This document shows, piece by piece, positions 54,953 through 64,000 of a DNA stretch of 64,000 nt. The DNA comes from Domibacillus iocasae (GTDB lineage Bacteria; Bacillota; Bacilli; Bacillales; Domibacillaceae): positions 1 to 64,000 of the forward strand of contig NZ_MAMP01000024.1 of assembly GCF_001750285.1 (NCBI RefSeq). Direction: 5' to 3'. Positions within the stretch are counted from its first letter, which is position 1, and each line of letters opens with the position of its first letter. A program made the translations under genes and the position numbers. The notes under the pieces were generated by a model that worked only from the letters and a program-made list of their open reading frames with translations, searched no databases and had not been told where the DNA came from.

Positions 54953-56620
54953 TTATACTTCCATAATAATCGGCAAAATCATCGGACGGCGTTTCGTTTT
55001 TTCATGTAAAAACGAATTAAGCTGATCACGAATATCTTGTTTAATGCCTGACCATTCGAATGTTTCACCAGCCAGGTTTTTCTCGACGATGCTTGTCACA
55101 AGCTTGACGGAATCGTCAATGAGTTTTTCCGACTCCCGCACATAAACAAAGCCGCGTGAAATAATTTCTGGTCCCGCTACAATTTTCTTTTGTTTTTTGC
55201 TTAACGTAATAACAACAGTGAAAATCCCATCTTGCGACAACAGTTTCCGGTCGCGAAGAACGATATTGCCAACATCCCCTACACCAATCCCATCAATAAG
55301 CACATTGCCTGCTGTGACACGGCCGGCAGGGCGCATTTGACTGTTTTTAAATTCAATGACATCGCCTTTTTCCGGGATATAAATATTTTCTTTCGGAACA
55401 CCTGTCATTTCAGCTAGCTTTTTATGGGCTTTCAGCATGCGGTATTCACCCTGAATCGGAATAAAAAACTTAGGCTTCATTAAGTTCAGCATAAATTTCA
55501 AGTCTTCCTGTGACCCGTGTCCGGAAACGTGCACACGGCGGCTGCCGGTTAACACATTTGCGCCGGCACGGTAAAGCAAGTTGACGGTTTTTGCCATAAG
55601 GAGCTCCAGCCCAGCTGAAGGAGTCGCTGTAATCAGTACCGTATCGCCTTCTTTAATCTTCACATGACGGTTCGTTCCTTTCGCCATCTTTTGAAGCGCT
55701 TCGATCGGTTCACCTTGCACGCCAGTCGCTAAAATAACGACTTCATGATCCGCGTGCTTGCTGATTTCATTTAAATTTATTAATATATCATCTTCTACAT
55801 GCAAATATCCAAGCCGGATCGCGATATCATTTACGCGCTGAATGCTTTTTCCGCTTACGGCTACTTTACGACCGTTTTCATAAGCTGCATCAAATACCTG
55901 CTGCATCCGAATCAAATTGGACGCAAACAGCGAGACAATAATCCGGCCATGAGCAGAGTGAAACGCATCAGACAATTGAGAAGCGATAACCGCTTCTGAC
56001 GTCGTATGTCCCGGACGCTCTGCTTCTGTAGAGTCGGAAAGCAAGGCAAAGACGCCATTTTTGCCAAGTGCCGCCATTTTACTAATATCAGGTGCGTAAT
56101 GGCCTTTTGCGCTTTGATCAAATTTAAATTCACCCGTATGCACAATTGCGCCTTCTGACGTATGAATCGCCACGCCGACGGAATCCGGAATGCTGTGTGT
56201 TGTCCGGAAAAACGTTACGTCTGCATGATCAAACCGCAGCTTTGACTCTGAGTGAATGTTGTAAAATTTCACATCTTCTTTCACGTTTTCTTCACGCAGG
56301 CGCATTTTCGCAAGGGCCAGCGTCAATTTTGTTCCATATACAGGCGCCTGCACTTTTTTCAGTACATATCCGAGCGATCCAAGTGCGTCTTCATGGCCGT
56401 GTGTAAGGAAAATGCCTTTTACCCGTTCTTTGTTTTCTTCCAAGTACGTAATATCCGGAATGACAATGTCAATGCCGAGCATTTCGTTCTCTGGAAACAT
56501 GAGTCCGGAATCGATCACAAAAATATCTTGATCCACTTCCACAACTGTCATGTTTTTTCCGATTTCTCCAACTCCACCGAGCGGAATGATTTTAATTAAC
56601 TCGTTTGTTCTCTTGCTCAC
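54953..56620 (-). CDS. rnjB: ribonuclease J2-type protein
   Basis: 555 residues from GTG 56620 (AGGAGGAAATAAT before it). Beta-CASP metallo-beta-lactamase nuclease: FLTHGHEDALGS (zinc motif, 72-82), THSIPDSVGVAIHT, HTGEFKFDQ, SDSTEAERPGHTTSE, VHVSGHGSQEDL, with a C-terminal dimerisation domain. 5'-3' exo- and endonuclease partner of RNase J1; in B. subtilis J2 is the less active subunit. Assigned as J2 from position next to dapA. Confidence 0.93.
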   Translation of the reverse strand: MSKRTNELIKIIPLGGVGEIGKNMTVVEVDQDIFVIDSGLMFPENEMLGIDIVIPDITYLEENKERVKGIFLTHGHEDALGSLGYVLKKVQAPVYGTKLTLALAKMRLREENVKEDVKFYNIHSESKLRFDHADVTFFRTTHSIPDSVGVAIHTSEGAIVHTGEFKFDQSAKGHYAPDISKMAALGKNGVFALLSDSTEAERPGHTTSEAVIASQLSDAFHSAHGRIIVSLFASNLIRMQQVFDAAYENGRKVAVSGKSIQRVNDIAIRLGYLHVEDDILINLNEISKHADHEVVILATGVQGEPIEALQKMAKGTNRHVKIKEGDTVLITATPSAGLELLMAKTVNLLYRAGANVLTGSRRVHVSGHGSQEDLKFMLNLMKPKFFIPIQGEYRMLKAHKKLAEMTGVPKENIYIPEKGDVIEFKNSQMRPAGRVTAGNVLIDGIGVGDVGNIVLRDRKLLSQDGIFTVVITLSKKQKKIVAGPEIISRGFVYVRESEKLIDDSVKLVTSIVEKNLAGETFEWSGIKQDIRDQLNSFLHEKTKRRPMILPIIMEV

Positions 56621-56699
56621 ATTATTTCCTCCTAAACATTTAAGAAACCCGATCCACACATTACGTCTATTATAAGCGATGGAGAAAATGAAAGCCAAT

Positions 56700-56880
56700 A
56701 CTATCTGACTTGAATTTAGAAAAGCGAGAGGACCCTGCCCGTCGGCGTCCAGTATATGAGGAGCAATGGCGAAGGCTTAGAAGGGGCAATGGAGCCGCCG
56801 CATCGTGCCATTGTGCTTCAAAGCTTCCACATCCTGTCGCATTTGTAGCCTTCAATGACTTCCTGAAGCTGAACACATTT
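56700..56880. repeat. structured GC-rich intergenic sequence, probable repeat
   Basis: Between rnjB and the dapA terminator. More GC-rich than nearby gaps, no long frame with a ribosome site, and inverted segments (for example GAAG-GGGCAATGG near 56778-56792 against CCATTG-TGCTTC near 56808-56819). CCTGCCCGTCGGCG is at its left side. Resembles dispersed intergenic repeats of Bacillaceae; tepA would be expected nearby but is not here. Confidence 0.4.
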
Positions 56881-56887
56881 GAAAATG

Positions 56888-56928
56888 AAAAAGCCGGTTT
56901 CTGCAGACCTGCTGCAAAACCGGCTTTT
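56888..56928 (-). terminator. dapA terminator
   Basis: AAAAAGCCGGTTT and AAACCGGCTTTT with an inner CTGC/GCAG pairing; T-rich on both strands. Confidence 0.85.
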
Positions 56929-56931
56929 CTT

Positions 56932-57798
56932 TTAAAGCAGTGTAGATAAAATAGTGCGTTCTTCTTCTGTTAATGGAATGAGTGGCAAACGGACGCCGCC
57001 GACATCCAATCCTTTCATCTGAAGCGCTGTTTTAACCGGCACCGGGTTTGGTGCAGCAAACAGCCCGCGGAAAAGTGGAAGAAGGCGTTGATGAATGGAT
57101 GCTGCCGCCTGGATATCGCCGCTTAAAAAGGCATTCACCATTTCTTTCATTTCATTGCCTGCCACATGGGATGCTACTGAAATAATACCTGTGCCGCCAA
57201 TAGAAAGAATTGGCAATGTCAAGCCGTCATCTCCACTGTATACGAGAAAGTCTTCTTCTGTATTGGCAATAATTTCAGTAATAATGTCCATGCTGCCGCT
57301 TGCTTCTTTCGTCGCCATAATATTCGGCACTTCGTTTGCAAGGCGGATCGTCGTTTTCGGCTCGATCAAAATAGATGTCCGGCCTGGAATATTGTAAATC
57401 ATGACTGGAAGCTTGGTGGATTCCGCAATGATTTTAAAGTGCTGAAATAACCCTTCCTGACTCGGCTTATTGTAGTATGGTGCAACGAGCATAATTGCAT
57501 CTACACCTGCTGCTTCGGCTTTTTTCGTCAGTTCAATCGATGACCGCGTATTATTGCTTCCTGTACCGGCAATAACCGGAATACGGCCTTTTACGGTTTT
57601 TACTGTATGCTGAAAAAGAGCTATTTTTTCTTCAGAAGTAAGGGTTGGTGATTCGCCGGTCGTGCCTGCTACGACGAGCGAGTCTGTTCCAGTTTGAATT
57701 AAATGTTCAATCAGCTGTGTGGTTTTTTCGAAATCAATGTTTCCTTTTGAGTCAAACGGCGTCACCATTGCCGTCGACAACCGGCCGAAAGAAATCAT
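56932..57798 (-). CDS. dapA: 4-hydroxy-tetrahydrodipicolinate synthase
   Basis: 288 residues from ATG 57798 (AGGAGGCGA 9 bases upstream). Condenses pyruvate with aspartate semialdehyde, the first step of the diaminopimelate/lysine/dipicolinate branch. VAGTTGESPTL (43-53), Tyr135 and Arg140 in MIYNIPGRT and Schiff-base Lys164 in MATKEASG. Its product is the substrate for SpoVFA/B in the same cluster, so during sporulation flux goes to dipicolinate. Confidence 0.97.
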   Translation of the reverse strand: MISFGRLSTAMVTPFDSKGNIDFEKTTQLIEHLIQTGTDSLVVAGTTGESPTLTSEEKIALFQHTVKTVKGRIPVIAGTGSNNTRSSIELTKKAEAAGVDAIMLVAPYYNKPSQEGLFQHFKIIAESTKLPVMIYNIPGRTSILIEPKTTIRLANEVPNIMATKEASGSMDIITEIIANTEEDFLVYSGDDGLTLPILSIGGTGIISVASHVAGNEMKEMVNAFLSGDIQAAASIHQRLLPLFRGLFAAPNPVPVKTALQMKGLDVGGVRLPLIPLTEEERTILSTLL

Positions 57799-57840
57799 GT
57801 GCAATCGCCTCCTAATTCCGGCTTCCTAAATCTATTCAGC

Positions 57841-59049
57841 CTATTCATTTATTTGTTGAAGTAAAAATGTATCGTGTAGTGCATTGACAGCAGCCGGCAT
57901 CTGTTTTTCTTTGACAAGAACCCAGATCGTTGTATGACTGTCAGCCGATTGCATAATATTAATTCCATGGGCAGCCAGCGCCGAAACAATTTTTGATGTA
58001 ACGCCTGGAACACCCGTCATACCAGCTCCCACCACTGATACTTTTGCACAATCCGGATCAATGATCGGAGTATAACCGCTTTCTTCTAAACGTTGTTTAG
58101 CTTTTGAGGCATCGCAATCAGCAACCGTGTACGTAACACGATCTTCAGAAATATTAATAAAGTCAACACTGATTCCTTCTGCTGCCATTAATTGAAAAAT
58201 GTGGGCTTGTTCTTCTGTCTGCACCCTGATCCGCGTAATGCCGGTCACATGGGCAATACCTGTTACGAGCCGATCCCGTGTATCAGATCCGCGATTTTCA
58301 TCCGGTAAAGACGTCACAAGTGTACCCGTTTCTTCTGAATACGTAGATCGAATACGCAGCGGCACTTTCGCCTGCATGGCAATTTCTACTGCACGCGGAT
58401 GAATGACTTTTGCTCCTTGGTACGCCATATTGCATACTTCTGTGTACGTCACAACGGATAATGGGCGTGCATTTTCGGCAATCCGCGGATCCGCCGTCAT
58501 AATGCCGTTTACGTCCGTGAAAATGTCGATAAAATCAGCTTGCAAAGCCGCACCAAGTGCAGCAGCAGATGTATCACTGCCGCCTCTTCCTAATGTCGTT
58601 ACTTCACCCGATTTGGATGCACCTTGAAATCCTGCAACGACAACGACATCACAAGCTTCAAATTCCTTCAGCAATCTGGACGTTTCGACCTTGACAATTT
58701 TAGCGTTCATATGATCATGATCTGTGACAAAACCAGCCTGACTACCTGTCAATGCAACAGATGATAATCCGTTTTCTTTCAACATAGCTGAAAAAACGAG
58801 GCTGGAAATAAGCTCACCCGTTGACATGAGCAAATCGGTTTCTCGTTTCGTCAGCGTACCGCCTCCGCTTCCTGCAAGCGAAAGAAGCGTATCCGTCGCA
58901 TACGGATCGCCTTTCCGCCCCATTGCAGAGACCACAACAACTACTTTATATCCTTCGCGGACTGCGCGCTGTACGTGAACGAGAGCACTCAAACGTGACT
59001 GCTCATCACGTACAGACGTGCCGCCGAATTTTTGAATGATAATGTTCAA
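57841..59049 (-). CDS. dapG: aspartokinase I (diaminopimelate-sensitive type)
   Basis: 402 residues from TTG 59049 (AGGTG 6 bases upstream), which gives the family N-terminus NIIIQKFGGTSVRDEQSR. Kinase domain KFGGTSV, TLGRGGSDTSAAALG and TDVNGIMTADPR; two C-terminal ACT domains (VDFINISEDRVTYTVADCDA, VSVVGAGMTGVPGVTSKIV). Phosphorylates aspartate; in B. subtilis this isozyme is inhibited by meso-diaminopimelate. Between asd and dapA. Confidence 0.95.
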   Translation of the reverse strand: MNIIIQKFGGTSVRDEQSRLSALVHVQRAVREGYKVVVVVSAMGRKGDPYATDTLLSLAGSGGGTLTKRETDLLMSTGELISSLVFSAMLKENGLSSVALTGSQAGFVTDHDHMNAKIVKVETSRLLKEFEACDVVVVAGFQGASKSGEVTTLGRGGSDTSAAALGAALQADFIDIFTDVNGIMTADPRIAENARPLSVVTYTEVCNMAYQGAKVIHPRAVEIAMQAKVPLRIRSTYSEETGTLVTSLPDENRGSDTRDRLVTGIAHVTGITRIRVQTEEQAHIFQLMAAEGISVDFINISEDRVTYTVADCDASKAKQRLEESGYTPIIDPDCAKVSVVGAGMTGVPGVTSKIVSALAAHGINIMQSADSHTTIWVLVKEKQMPAAVNALHDTFLLQQINE

Positions 59050-59089
59050 CCTATACACCTGGCTTTCTCGATTAGGAGTGACAGCCGGC

Positions 59090-60142
59090 TTATTTTTCTG
59101 TAACAATCCCCATCTCAATTAACGTTTCAGCGATCTGCACAGAATTCCAAGCTGCTCCCTTTAACAGATTATCAGAAACAACCCACATATGAAAACCATT
59201 ATCTGTATTCAGATCTTTACGAATCCGTCCGACAAATGTATCATTTTTGCCGACGCAATCTGCCGGCATCGGATAAATTTGTTCAGATGGATTATCCTGC
59301 AGCACAACGCCCGGGGCATCCTTCAACAAGCCTTGAATGTCGGCCGCTGTCAAACCGCCTTTTTCTGTTTCAATATAAAGAGATTCGGAGTGCCCTGTCG
59401 CCACTGGCAGACGAACACACGTCGCTGCTACTGGCAAATCTTCCATATGCATAATTTTTTTCGTTTCGTTGATCATCTTCATTTCTTCATATGTGAAGCC
59501 ATTGTCCTGGAATTTATCAATTTGCGGAATCGCGTTAAAAGCAATTTGGTAATGTTTTTTATCGCTGCCGACCGGCAAAATTTGCGGTTCAAATGGCTCA
59601 TTGTTAACAATTGCCTTTGTTTGTCTGTAAAGTTCTTCAACCGCTTTCGCACCTGCGCCTGATACCGCCTGGTACGTAGAAACGATGACTTTTTTCAGCC
59701 CAAAAGCTTTTCGGATCGGCTCAAGCGCAACGAGCATTTGAATCGTTGAGCAGTTTGGGTTGGCAATGATTCCATTATGAGCACGCAAATCTTCTTTATT
59801 CACTTCCGGTACAACAAGCGGCACATCTGGATGCATACGGAATGCGCTTGTATTGTCAATGACAATTGCACCGCGTTTTGCCGCTTCTGGCGCCAACGCT
59901 TCAGACACACTTCCGCCAGCAGAAAACAGGGCAATATCAATGCCTTCAAAGCTTTCAGGCTTTGCTTCTTGAATCATTACATCCTCGCCTCTAAAAGAAA
60001 CGGTTTTTCCCGCTGAACGGGCGGATGAAAGAAGCGTCAACGCCTTAATCGGGAAATTGCGCTCTTCCAATGTTTTTAACATTTGCTGCCCGACCGCTCC
60101 CGTCGCCCCGACGACGGCTACGTGAAAACCTTTGTTACTCAT
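59090..60142 (-). CDS. asd: aspartate-semialdehyde dehydrogenase
   Basis: 350 residues from ATG 60142 (GGAAGGGGAAG upstream). NADP-binding [11 protein letters not shown] (11-21), active-site Cys131 in [10 protein letters not shown] and His in [13 protein letters not shown]. Reduces aspartyl phosphate to the semialdehyde. Long leader with an AGTATC-TT-GATACT hairpin (60223-60236) about 80 bases upstream. Confidence 0.97.
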   Translation of the reverse strand: MSNKGFHVAVVGATGAVGQQMLKTLEERNFPIKALTLLSSARSAGKTVSFRGEDVMIQEAKPESFEGIDIALFSAGGSVSEALAPEAAKRGAIVIDNTSAFRMHPDVPLVVPEVNKEDLRAHNGIIANPNCSTIQMLVALEPIRKAFGLKKVIVSTYQAVSGAGAKAVEELYRQTKAIVNNEPFEPQILPVGSDKKHYQIAFNAIPQIDKFQDNGFTYEEMKMINETKKIMHMEDLPVAATCVRLPVATGHSESLYIETEKGGLTAADIQGLLKDAPGVVLQDNPSEQIYPMPADCVGKNDTFVGRIRKDLNTDNGFHMWVVSDNLLKGAAWNSVQIAETLIEMGIVTEK

Positions 60143-60311
60143 GTAAATCTTCCCCTTCCAGAATAAAAAGTTCATCTTTTTGTATAAAGATACGCTGTCG
60201 AATAAAAGTGAATGTTGAGATAAGTATCTTGATACTGATAATAGCATTATTTTAACACAATAAAGTGTGATGAAAAGAAGAAAATCAATTGCTGGCAAAA
60301 AAAGCAGTCAT

Positions 60312-60917
60312 TTAACCCGTGATATGTGGATATTCTTTTAACAGCGGCTGGATTTGTTGATGCAATAGCGCCTTTGAAACTGTCTCAGGAATTAAATCCA
60401 TGATGGCGACAAGAGAGTTTGGCTTGTTATAAGGATCATCCTGGCCAAGCGGAACAAAATAAATATTTTTCATATTTAACAGTTTCATCACATTTTGGCT
60501 GTTTAATCCAAGTGCATCATTTGTTGAAATAGCCAAGACGACGGGGCTCCCATTGCGAAGTGTTGCTTTCGCAGCCATTAATACAGGTGAGTCTGTTGCC
60601 GCATTGGCAAGTTTGCTGATCGAGTTTCCGGTCATCGGCGCAATCACCATGCAATCAACTGGAATTTTTGGTCCAAGCGGTTCTGCATCTTGAATCGTCG
60701 AAATAGCTTTCCGGCCTGTTACTTCTTCTACTTTTTTCAGCCATTCCCCCGCTGCTCCAAACCGGCTTGCTTCTTTTTGAACGGTGTTTGTTGCAACAGG
60801 CACAACATCTGCACCTAATTCCTTTAATTTCGCAACGACTGGCACAATCTCTTCAAACGTACAATGCGAGCCCGTTAAGCCAAACCCGATCCGCCGTCCT
60901 TTTAAAGGTTGATCCAC
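60312..60917 (-). CDS. spoVFB: dipicolinate synthase subunit B
   Basis: 201 residues from GTG 60917, 3 bases after the spoVFA stop. Flavoprotein-like fold (RRIGFGLTGSHCTFEEIVPV, MVIAPMTGNSISKLANAATD). With SpoVFA makes dipicolinic acid in the mother cell for storage in the spore core. In the same order as B. subtilis. Confidence 0.96.
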   Translation of the reverse strand: MDQPLKGRRIGFGLTGSHCTFEEIVPVVAKLKELGADVVPVATNTVQKEASRFGAAGEWLKKVEEVTGRKAISTIQDAEPLGPKIPVDCMVIAPMTGNSISKLANAATDSPVLMAAKATLRNGSPVVLAISTNDALGLNSQNVMKLLNMKNIYFVPLGQDDPYNKPNSLVAIMDLIPETVSKALLHQQIQPLLKEYPHITG

Positions 60918-60920
60918 GCC

Positions 60921-61793
60921 TTACAATCCCCTTTCTTTTTTCCATTCCTTCACTGCACCTATCAACACGTGCCCAAGTATTTCTCCAGCTGTTTTTGGCG
61001 CTATTTTGCCTGGCAGACTAAGCGCGTGAATCACTTGAATGCCCGCTTTTTCAGCCGCTTCAAAATCTGTTCCACCCGGCTCAGACGCAAGATCGATAAT
61101 CATAGACGCTGGATTCATCCGGGCAAGAATAGCTTCTGTAAGGATCAAAGCTGGTACTGTATTGATGATCACGTCAGCATATTCAATTTCGTCTATTATA
61201 CTTTCCATATAAATAGGATGCAGGTTCATTTCTTTTGCTCTGGCAAACTTCCCTGTCTCTCTTAATGCTGTAGTGACGCGGGCACCTACTTTATGGAATA
61301 AATGTGCCGTTGTCGTGCCGACGCGGCCAAACCCTATGACCATAACGTTAGCGCCATGGATGGTGTGATTTGTTTTTTGCATCGCAATCATCAGTGCCCC
61401 TTCAGCCGTCGGGATCGAATTTAAGATCGCCGCATCTTCTCTTTCAAAAATGTAGAGAACATCGCGCTGCACGATGCTTTTTAAAACTGGAGTCGCAATC
61501 CCGCTGATTATAATGCAGTCTTCTGATAACGATTCGGCTATCTCTTTCGTCATAAAAAGCGGTTTTGACGAAAACGGGGCATCAACAACCCCTCCTTTTT
61601 TCACACCAGATACCGGTAACACAAACAGGTCCATTGACTTATAGGACAGGTCTTCATTTTTAATGACTTGTGCACCCATCAATTCGTTTTCCGCTTGATC
61701 AAATCCAGCCATATACACGTGGATGCCGCTTTCCATTAATAGGCGGCCCACTTCAATCTGCCTGGCATCTCCGCCAAAAATTAATGCGTTCAC
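60921..61793 (-). CDS. spoVFA: dipicolinate synthase subunit A
   Basis: 290 residues from GTG 61793 (GGAGG 8 bases upstream); ATG 61799 is possible but too close. Two Rossmann-type parts: LIFGGDARQIEVGRLLMESG at the start and VMVIGFGRVGTTTAHLFHKV in the centre, with IIDLASEPGGTDFEAAEKAG near the end. Dehydrogenase-like subunit of dipicolinate synthase. A sigma-K-like promoter is directly upstream. Confidence 0.95.
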   Translation of the reverse strand: MNALIFGGDARQIEVGRLLMESGIHVYMAGFDQAENELMGAQVIKNEDLSYKSMDLFVLPVSGVKKGGVVDAPFSSKPLFMTKEIAESLSEDCIIISGIATPVLKSIVQRDVLYIFEREDAAILNSIPTAEGALMIAMQKTNHTIHGANVMVIGFGRVGTTTAHLFHKVGARVTTALRETGKFARAKEMNLHPIYMESIIDEIEYADVIINTVPALILTEAILARMNPASMIIDLASEPGGTDFEAAEKAGIQVIHALSLPGKIAPKTAGEILGHVLIGAVKEWKKERGL

Positions 61794-61825
61794 CTTCATC
61801 TCCTCCAATTGCGGCCTATTCTTTT

Positions 61826-61853
61826 TATTGTATGAATTGCAATATCCGCTGTG
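61826..61853 (-). promoter_or_regulatory. sigma-K-type promoter of spoVFAB
   Basis: Minus strand CACA (61853-61850), 15 bases, CATACAATA (61834-61826), matching mACm-N15/16-CATANNNTA. B. subtilis spoVF is a known sigma-K operon. Confidence 0.65.
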
Positions 61854-61868
61854 CATTCTGATTTTGGC

Positions 61869-61900
61869 AAAAAAAAAAGAATCCGCCAAAAAGGGGATTC
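61869..61900 (-). terminator. mlpA terminator
   Basis: GAATCC (61879-61884) and GGATTC (61895-61900) with a T10 run on the minus strand; it isolates mlpA from spoVFA. Confidence 0.75.
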
Positions 61901-63140
61901 AAATTACAGCCGTTTTTGGCCACTTGCCGTCGGGGCTGATAAGTGAAGCTGAGAACGGTTTATCAAATAGTTTTTTTGCCAGTTCATCTACGCGCTCTTT
62001 TGTCACATTGTCAATGAGTGATACCACTTCATCTAGTGTACGGTGGCGCTTTAAAAGCAGTTCATTTTTCCCGTTGCGGCTCATCCGGCTGTTTGTGCTC
62101 TCCAGGCTGAGCATTAAGCTGCCTTTTAACTGTTCTTTGCTGTTATGAAGTTCTTTTTCCGTGATGCCTTCTGTCTTCACAAGATCAATCGATTCAATAA
62201 TGGTCGCGTATAATTCATCCAGTTGTTCAGCACCTGTGCCGCCATAAAACGTTATGAGGCCCGTATCTTTATAAGAAGAATGATAAGAATAGACCGAATA
62301 CGCAAGGCCGCGCTCTTCACGAACTTCCTGGAATAGACGGCTCGACATGCTTCCGCCAATAATATTGTTCATCACAATTAAATTGTAAATGTCTTTATCC
62401 CCTATAGAAATGCCTTCATAACCGAGACATAAATGTGCTTGTTCTGTTTCTTTTGATCGTGATTTTTTTTCATAGTAAAAATCAGAAACGTTCTCCATGA
62501 TCGCTGCTTTGCCGCCTTCATATTCACCAAATAACGCTTCTGCTTTCTTGATAATATCTTCTGTAATGTTTCCGGCGATTGAAATAACAACCCGATCCGG
62601 TGTATACATGTTATACATATAGTCTTTTAGCGTATCCCGCGTAAATGAAGATAATGTTTCTTCTGTACCTAAAATAGGCAAGCCGAGTGGGTGGCTGCCA
62701 TACGCAGCGCTGCTAAGCAAATCATGAACGATATCATCCGGCGCATCTTCGTACATTTTGATTTCCTCTAAGATAACATTCCGCTCTTTTTCAAGCTCTT
62801 CACTGTCAAATTTCGAATGGAAAAACATATCCGCAAGTACATTTAACGCATGGTCCGCATGATTGTCAAGTACTTTTGCATAATAGCATGTATATTCCTT
62901 CGACGTAAAGGCGTTTACTTGCCCGCCAATGCTGTCAAAACTTTCAGCAATTTCTTTCGCGCTTAATGTATCTGTGCCTTTAAAAAACATATGCTCAAGA
63001 AAGTGTGACACACCGTTTAATTCTGGTGATTCGTCGCGTGAACCTGTCGCAATCCAGATCCCGATAGCAGCGGAGCGGACAGTCGACATCTCTTCTGTGA
63101 CAATCGTCACACCATTCTTGCACGTAAATCGTTTTATCAA
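61899..63140 (-). CDS. mlpA: M16-family zinc processing protease
   Basis: 413 residues from TTG 63140, which gives the family start MIKRFTCKNG; ATG 63149 is only 2 bases from AGGAGG. HxxEH zinc motif HFLEH (46-50), EIKMYEDAPDD (third ligand region), GGSMSSRLFQEVREERGLAY and LMLSLESTNSRMSRNGKNEL. B. subtilis MlpA (YmxG) affects exoprotease levels. Usual neighbours ymxH and ylxY are missing. Confidence 0.95.
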   Translation of the reverse strand: MIKRFTCKNGVTIVTEEMSTVRSAAIGIWIATGSRDESPELNGVSHFLEHMFFKGTDTLSAKEIAESFDSIGGQVNAFTSKEYTCYYAKVLDNHADHALNVLADMFFHSKFDSEELEKERNVILEEIKMYEDAPDDIVHDLLSSAAYGSHPLGLPILGTEETLSSFTRDTLKDYMYNMYTPDRVVISIAGNITEDIIKKAEALFGEYEGGKAAIMENVSDFYYEKKSRSKETEQAHLCLGYEGISIGDKDIYNLIVMNNIIGGSMSSRLFQEVREERGLAYSVYSYHSSYKDTGLITFYGGTGAEQLDELYATIIESIDLVKTEGITEKELHNSKEQLKGSLMLSLESTNSRMSRNGKNELLLKRHRTLDEVVSLIDNVTKERVDELAKKLFDKPFSASLISPDGKWPKTAVI

Positions 63141-63225
63141 CGTAATCATATCCTCCTAATTTCTGTTTCACCTGGTTGACAGCGGTATAATATCAATGAA
63201 TAACAATACCACATTTTGCTTTTAA

Positions 63226-63410
63226 AAGCTAGAACAAAAGCGCAAGTGCCCTCTTTAGCACCACATGGACTGGAGCGCTCCGCTCGGGGGATAAAAAGAT
63301 CAAAGGCCAGAAACACGGCATTGCGCCGCCCTCAATTCGATGTTGACTTATCGCAAGGGGGAAAGTGAAGTACACGAGGCGCTAGGGTGCTGGGGCTAGG
63401 CGTAGATATA
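63226..63410. repeat. intergenic repeat in place of ylxY
   Basis: A non-coding block bounded by AACAAAAGCGCAAGTGCC on the left and GGCGCTAGGGTGCTGGGGCT on the right, with TTGACTTATCGC inside. The edge words AAGCGCAAG..GCC and GCTGG.GCT and the TGACTTAT word are shared, reverse-complemented, with the element at 8200-8330, so it looks like a diverged member of the same family. Confidence 0.45.
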
Positions 63411-63424
63411 CTTTCTTATAAAAT

Positions 63425-63461
63425 AAAAAAAGCGGTGACTCTAAATGGAGCCTCCGCTTTT
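63425..63461 (-). terminator. pnp terminator
   Basis: AAAAGCGG and CCGCTTTT arms with a partly paired loop; T-run on the minus strand, 5 bases after the pnp stop. Confidence 0.75.
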
Positions 63462-63465
63462 CATC

Positions 63466-64000
63466 TTATTGCTGCTGTTTAGCCGCCTCTTCTTTTTCGC
63501 GCTGTTCTTTTAAAACAGCCTTTCTTGATACGTTTACACGGCCTTGATTGTCGATCGCAATTACTTTTACGAGGAATTCATCGCCCATTTTCAAAACGTC
63601 CTCTACTTTACCGACCCGCTCTTCTGCCAGTTCGGAAATGTGAACAAGACCGTCTTTCCCTTTAAACAATTCAACGAAAGCACCGAATTTTTCAATTCGT
63701 TTTACTTTCCCCATGTAAAGTTCGCCGACCTGCACTTCACGCACGATGTCTTCAATAATTTTCTTTGCACGTTCGTTATCCTCTTGATTAATGGATGAAA
63801 TAAAGACCGTTCCATCCTGCTCAATGTCAATTTTAACGCCCGTTTCTTCGATGATTTTATTGATTTGTTTACCGCTCGGCCCAATGACATCACGGATTTT
63901 ATCCGGATTAATCGTCATTGTCGTAATTTTCGGCGCGTAAGCCGACAATTCATTGCGCGGTGTATCAATAACAGACAGCATATGCTCTAAAATGTGCATT
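63466..64000 (-). CDS. pnp: polyribonucleotide nucleotidyltransferase, C-terminal part
   Basis: The last 178 or so residues of PNPase; the 5' end lies beyond the window. KH domain ([20 protein letters not shown]) and S1 domain ([40 protein letters not shown]), then a short charged tail ending in QQQ. 3'-5' phosphorolytic exoribonuclease that also interacts with RNase Y. Confidence 0.97.
   Translation of the reverse strand, partial: MHILEHMLSVIDTPRNELSAYAPKITTMTINPDKIRDVIGPSGKQINKIIEETGVKIDIEQDGTVFISSINQEDNERAKKIIEDIVREVQVGELYMGKVKRIEKFGAFVELFKGKDGLVHISELAEERVGKVEDVLKMGDEFLVKVIAIDNQGRVNVSRKAVLKEQREKEEAAKQQQ

Noticed and set aside
57800-57842. Lysine riboswitch before dapG/dapA
   Set aside because: Gaps in the dap cluster are only about 40 bases; too short for an L-box.

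Overview
The window is a chromosomal segment of a moderately low-GC, endospore-forming member of the Bacillaceae. The sporulation genes (spoVK, cotE, spoVS, spoIIIE, spoVFA/spoVFB, a SpoIIP-like protein) and gene order are the basis for this. Almost all core genes lie on the minus strand and follow the Bacillus subtilis glnA-to-pnp order read backwards: glnA, glnR, ynbB, spoVK, hfq, miaA, mutL, mutS, cotE, ymcA, miaB, spoVS, ymdB, rny, recA, cinA, pgsA, rodZ, ymfK-J-I-H-F, ymfC, spoIIIE, rnjB, dapA, dapG, asd, spoVFB, spoVFA, mlpA, pnp. I cannot name the species.

Region by region: (1) 1-4.2 kb is a collapsed prophage next to the 3' end of glnA. It holds an endolysin running off the left edge, a twice-frameshifted holin, two truncated convergent genes, an ImmA-type protease and a frameshifted integrase. 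(2) 4.2-11.3 kb holds glnRA with a textbook GlnR-controlled promoter, ynbB, a TRIC-type channel, a TetR regulator, spoVK, hfq and miaA. (3) 11.3-17 kb is a glycerol island: glpF-glpK, glpD and the antiterminator glpP, with terminator hairpins in front of glpF and glpD and a cre-overlapped glpF promoter; a PPK2-type kinase points the other way. glpP sits 12 bases behind mutL. (4) 17-34 kb is repair, RNA and sporulation housekeeping (mutL, mutS, cotE, ricA/ymcA, miaB, a 2-oxoacid:ferredoxin oxidoreductase, spoVS, ymdB, rny, recA), with metY inserted between recA and cinA. (5) 34-40.3 kb is pgsA, rodZ, ymfK, ymfJ, the EF-P reductase ymfI and the M16 pair ymfH/ymfF.

(6) 40.3-46.7 kb is an AT-rich accessory insertion between ymfF and the nucleoside transporter. 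It has an intact L-2-hydroxyglutarate oxidase-like gene and an FCD-type GntR regulator, beside wreckage of a TAXI/TRAP transporter and of a GlcF-like iron-sulfur subunit. Two matching 15-base operators still overlap the -10 elements of the divergent promoters of these wrecked genes. Next come a YdhK/DUF1541 lipoprotein and a SpoIIP-like protein whose best start is separated from its body by an A9 tract. (7) 46.7-52.3 kb is a nucleoside-type ABC importer (nupNOPQ-like) behind the GntR regulator ymfC, with a strong hairpin after the binding-protein gene. (8) 52.3-64 kb is spoIIIE, rnjB, the diaminopimelate/dipicolinate cluster dapA-dapG-asd-spoVFB-spoVFA with a sigma-K-like promoter, mlpA and the 3' end of pnp. 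Compared with B. subtilis, tepA, ymxH, ylxY and hflX are absent at their usual places; structured intergenic repeats occupy the rnjB-dapA and mlpA-pnp gaps.

No tRNA, rRNA or CRISPR array was recognised. The least ordinary signals are the decayed 2-hydroxyacid module with intact operators, the A9 tract in the SpoIIP-like gene, the 13-base inverted repeat in front of it, and the frameshifted DNA-defence-like fragment in the prophage relic.
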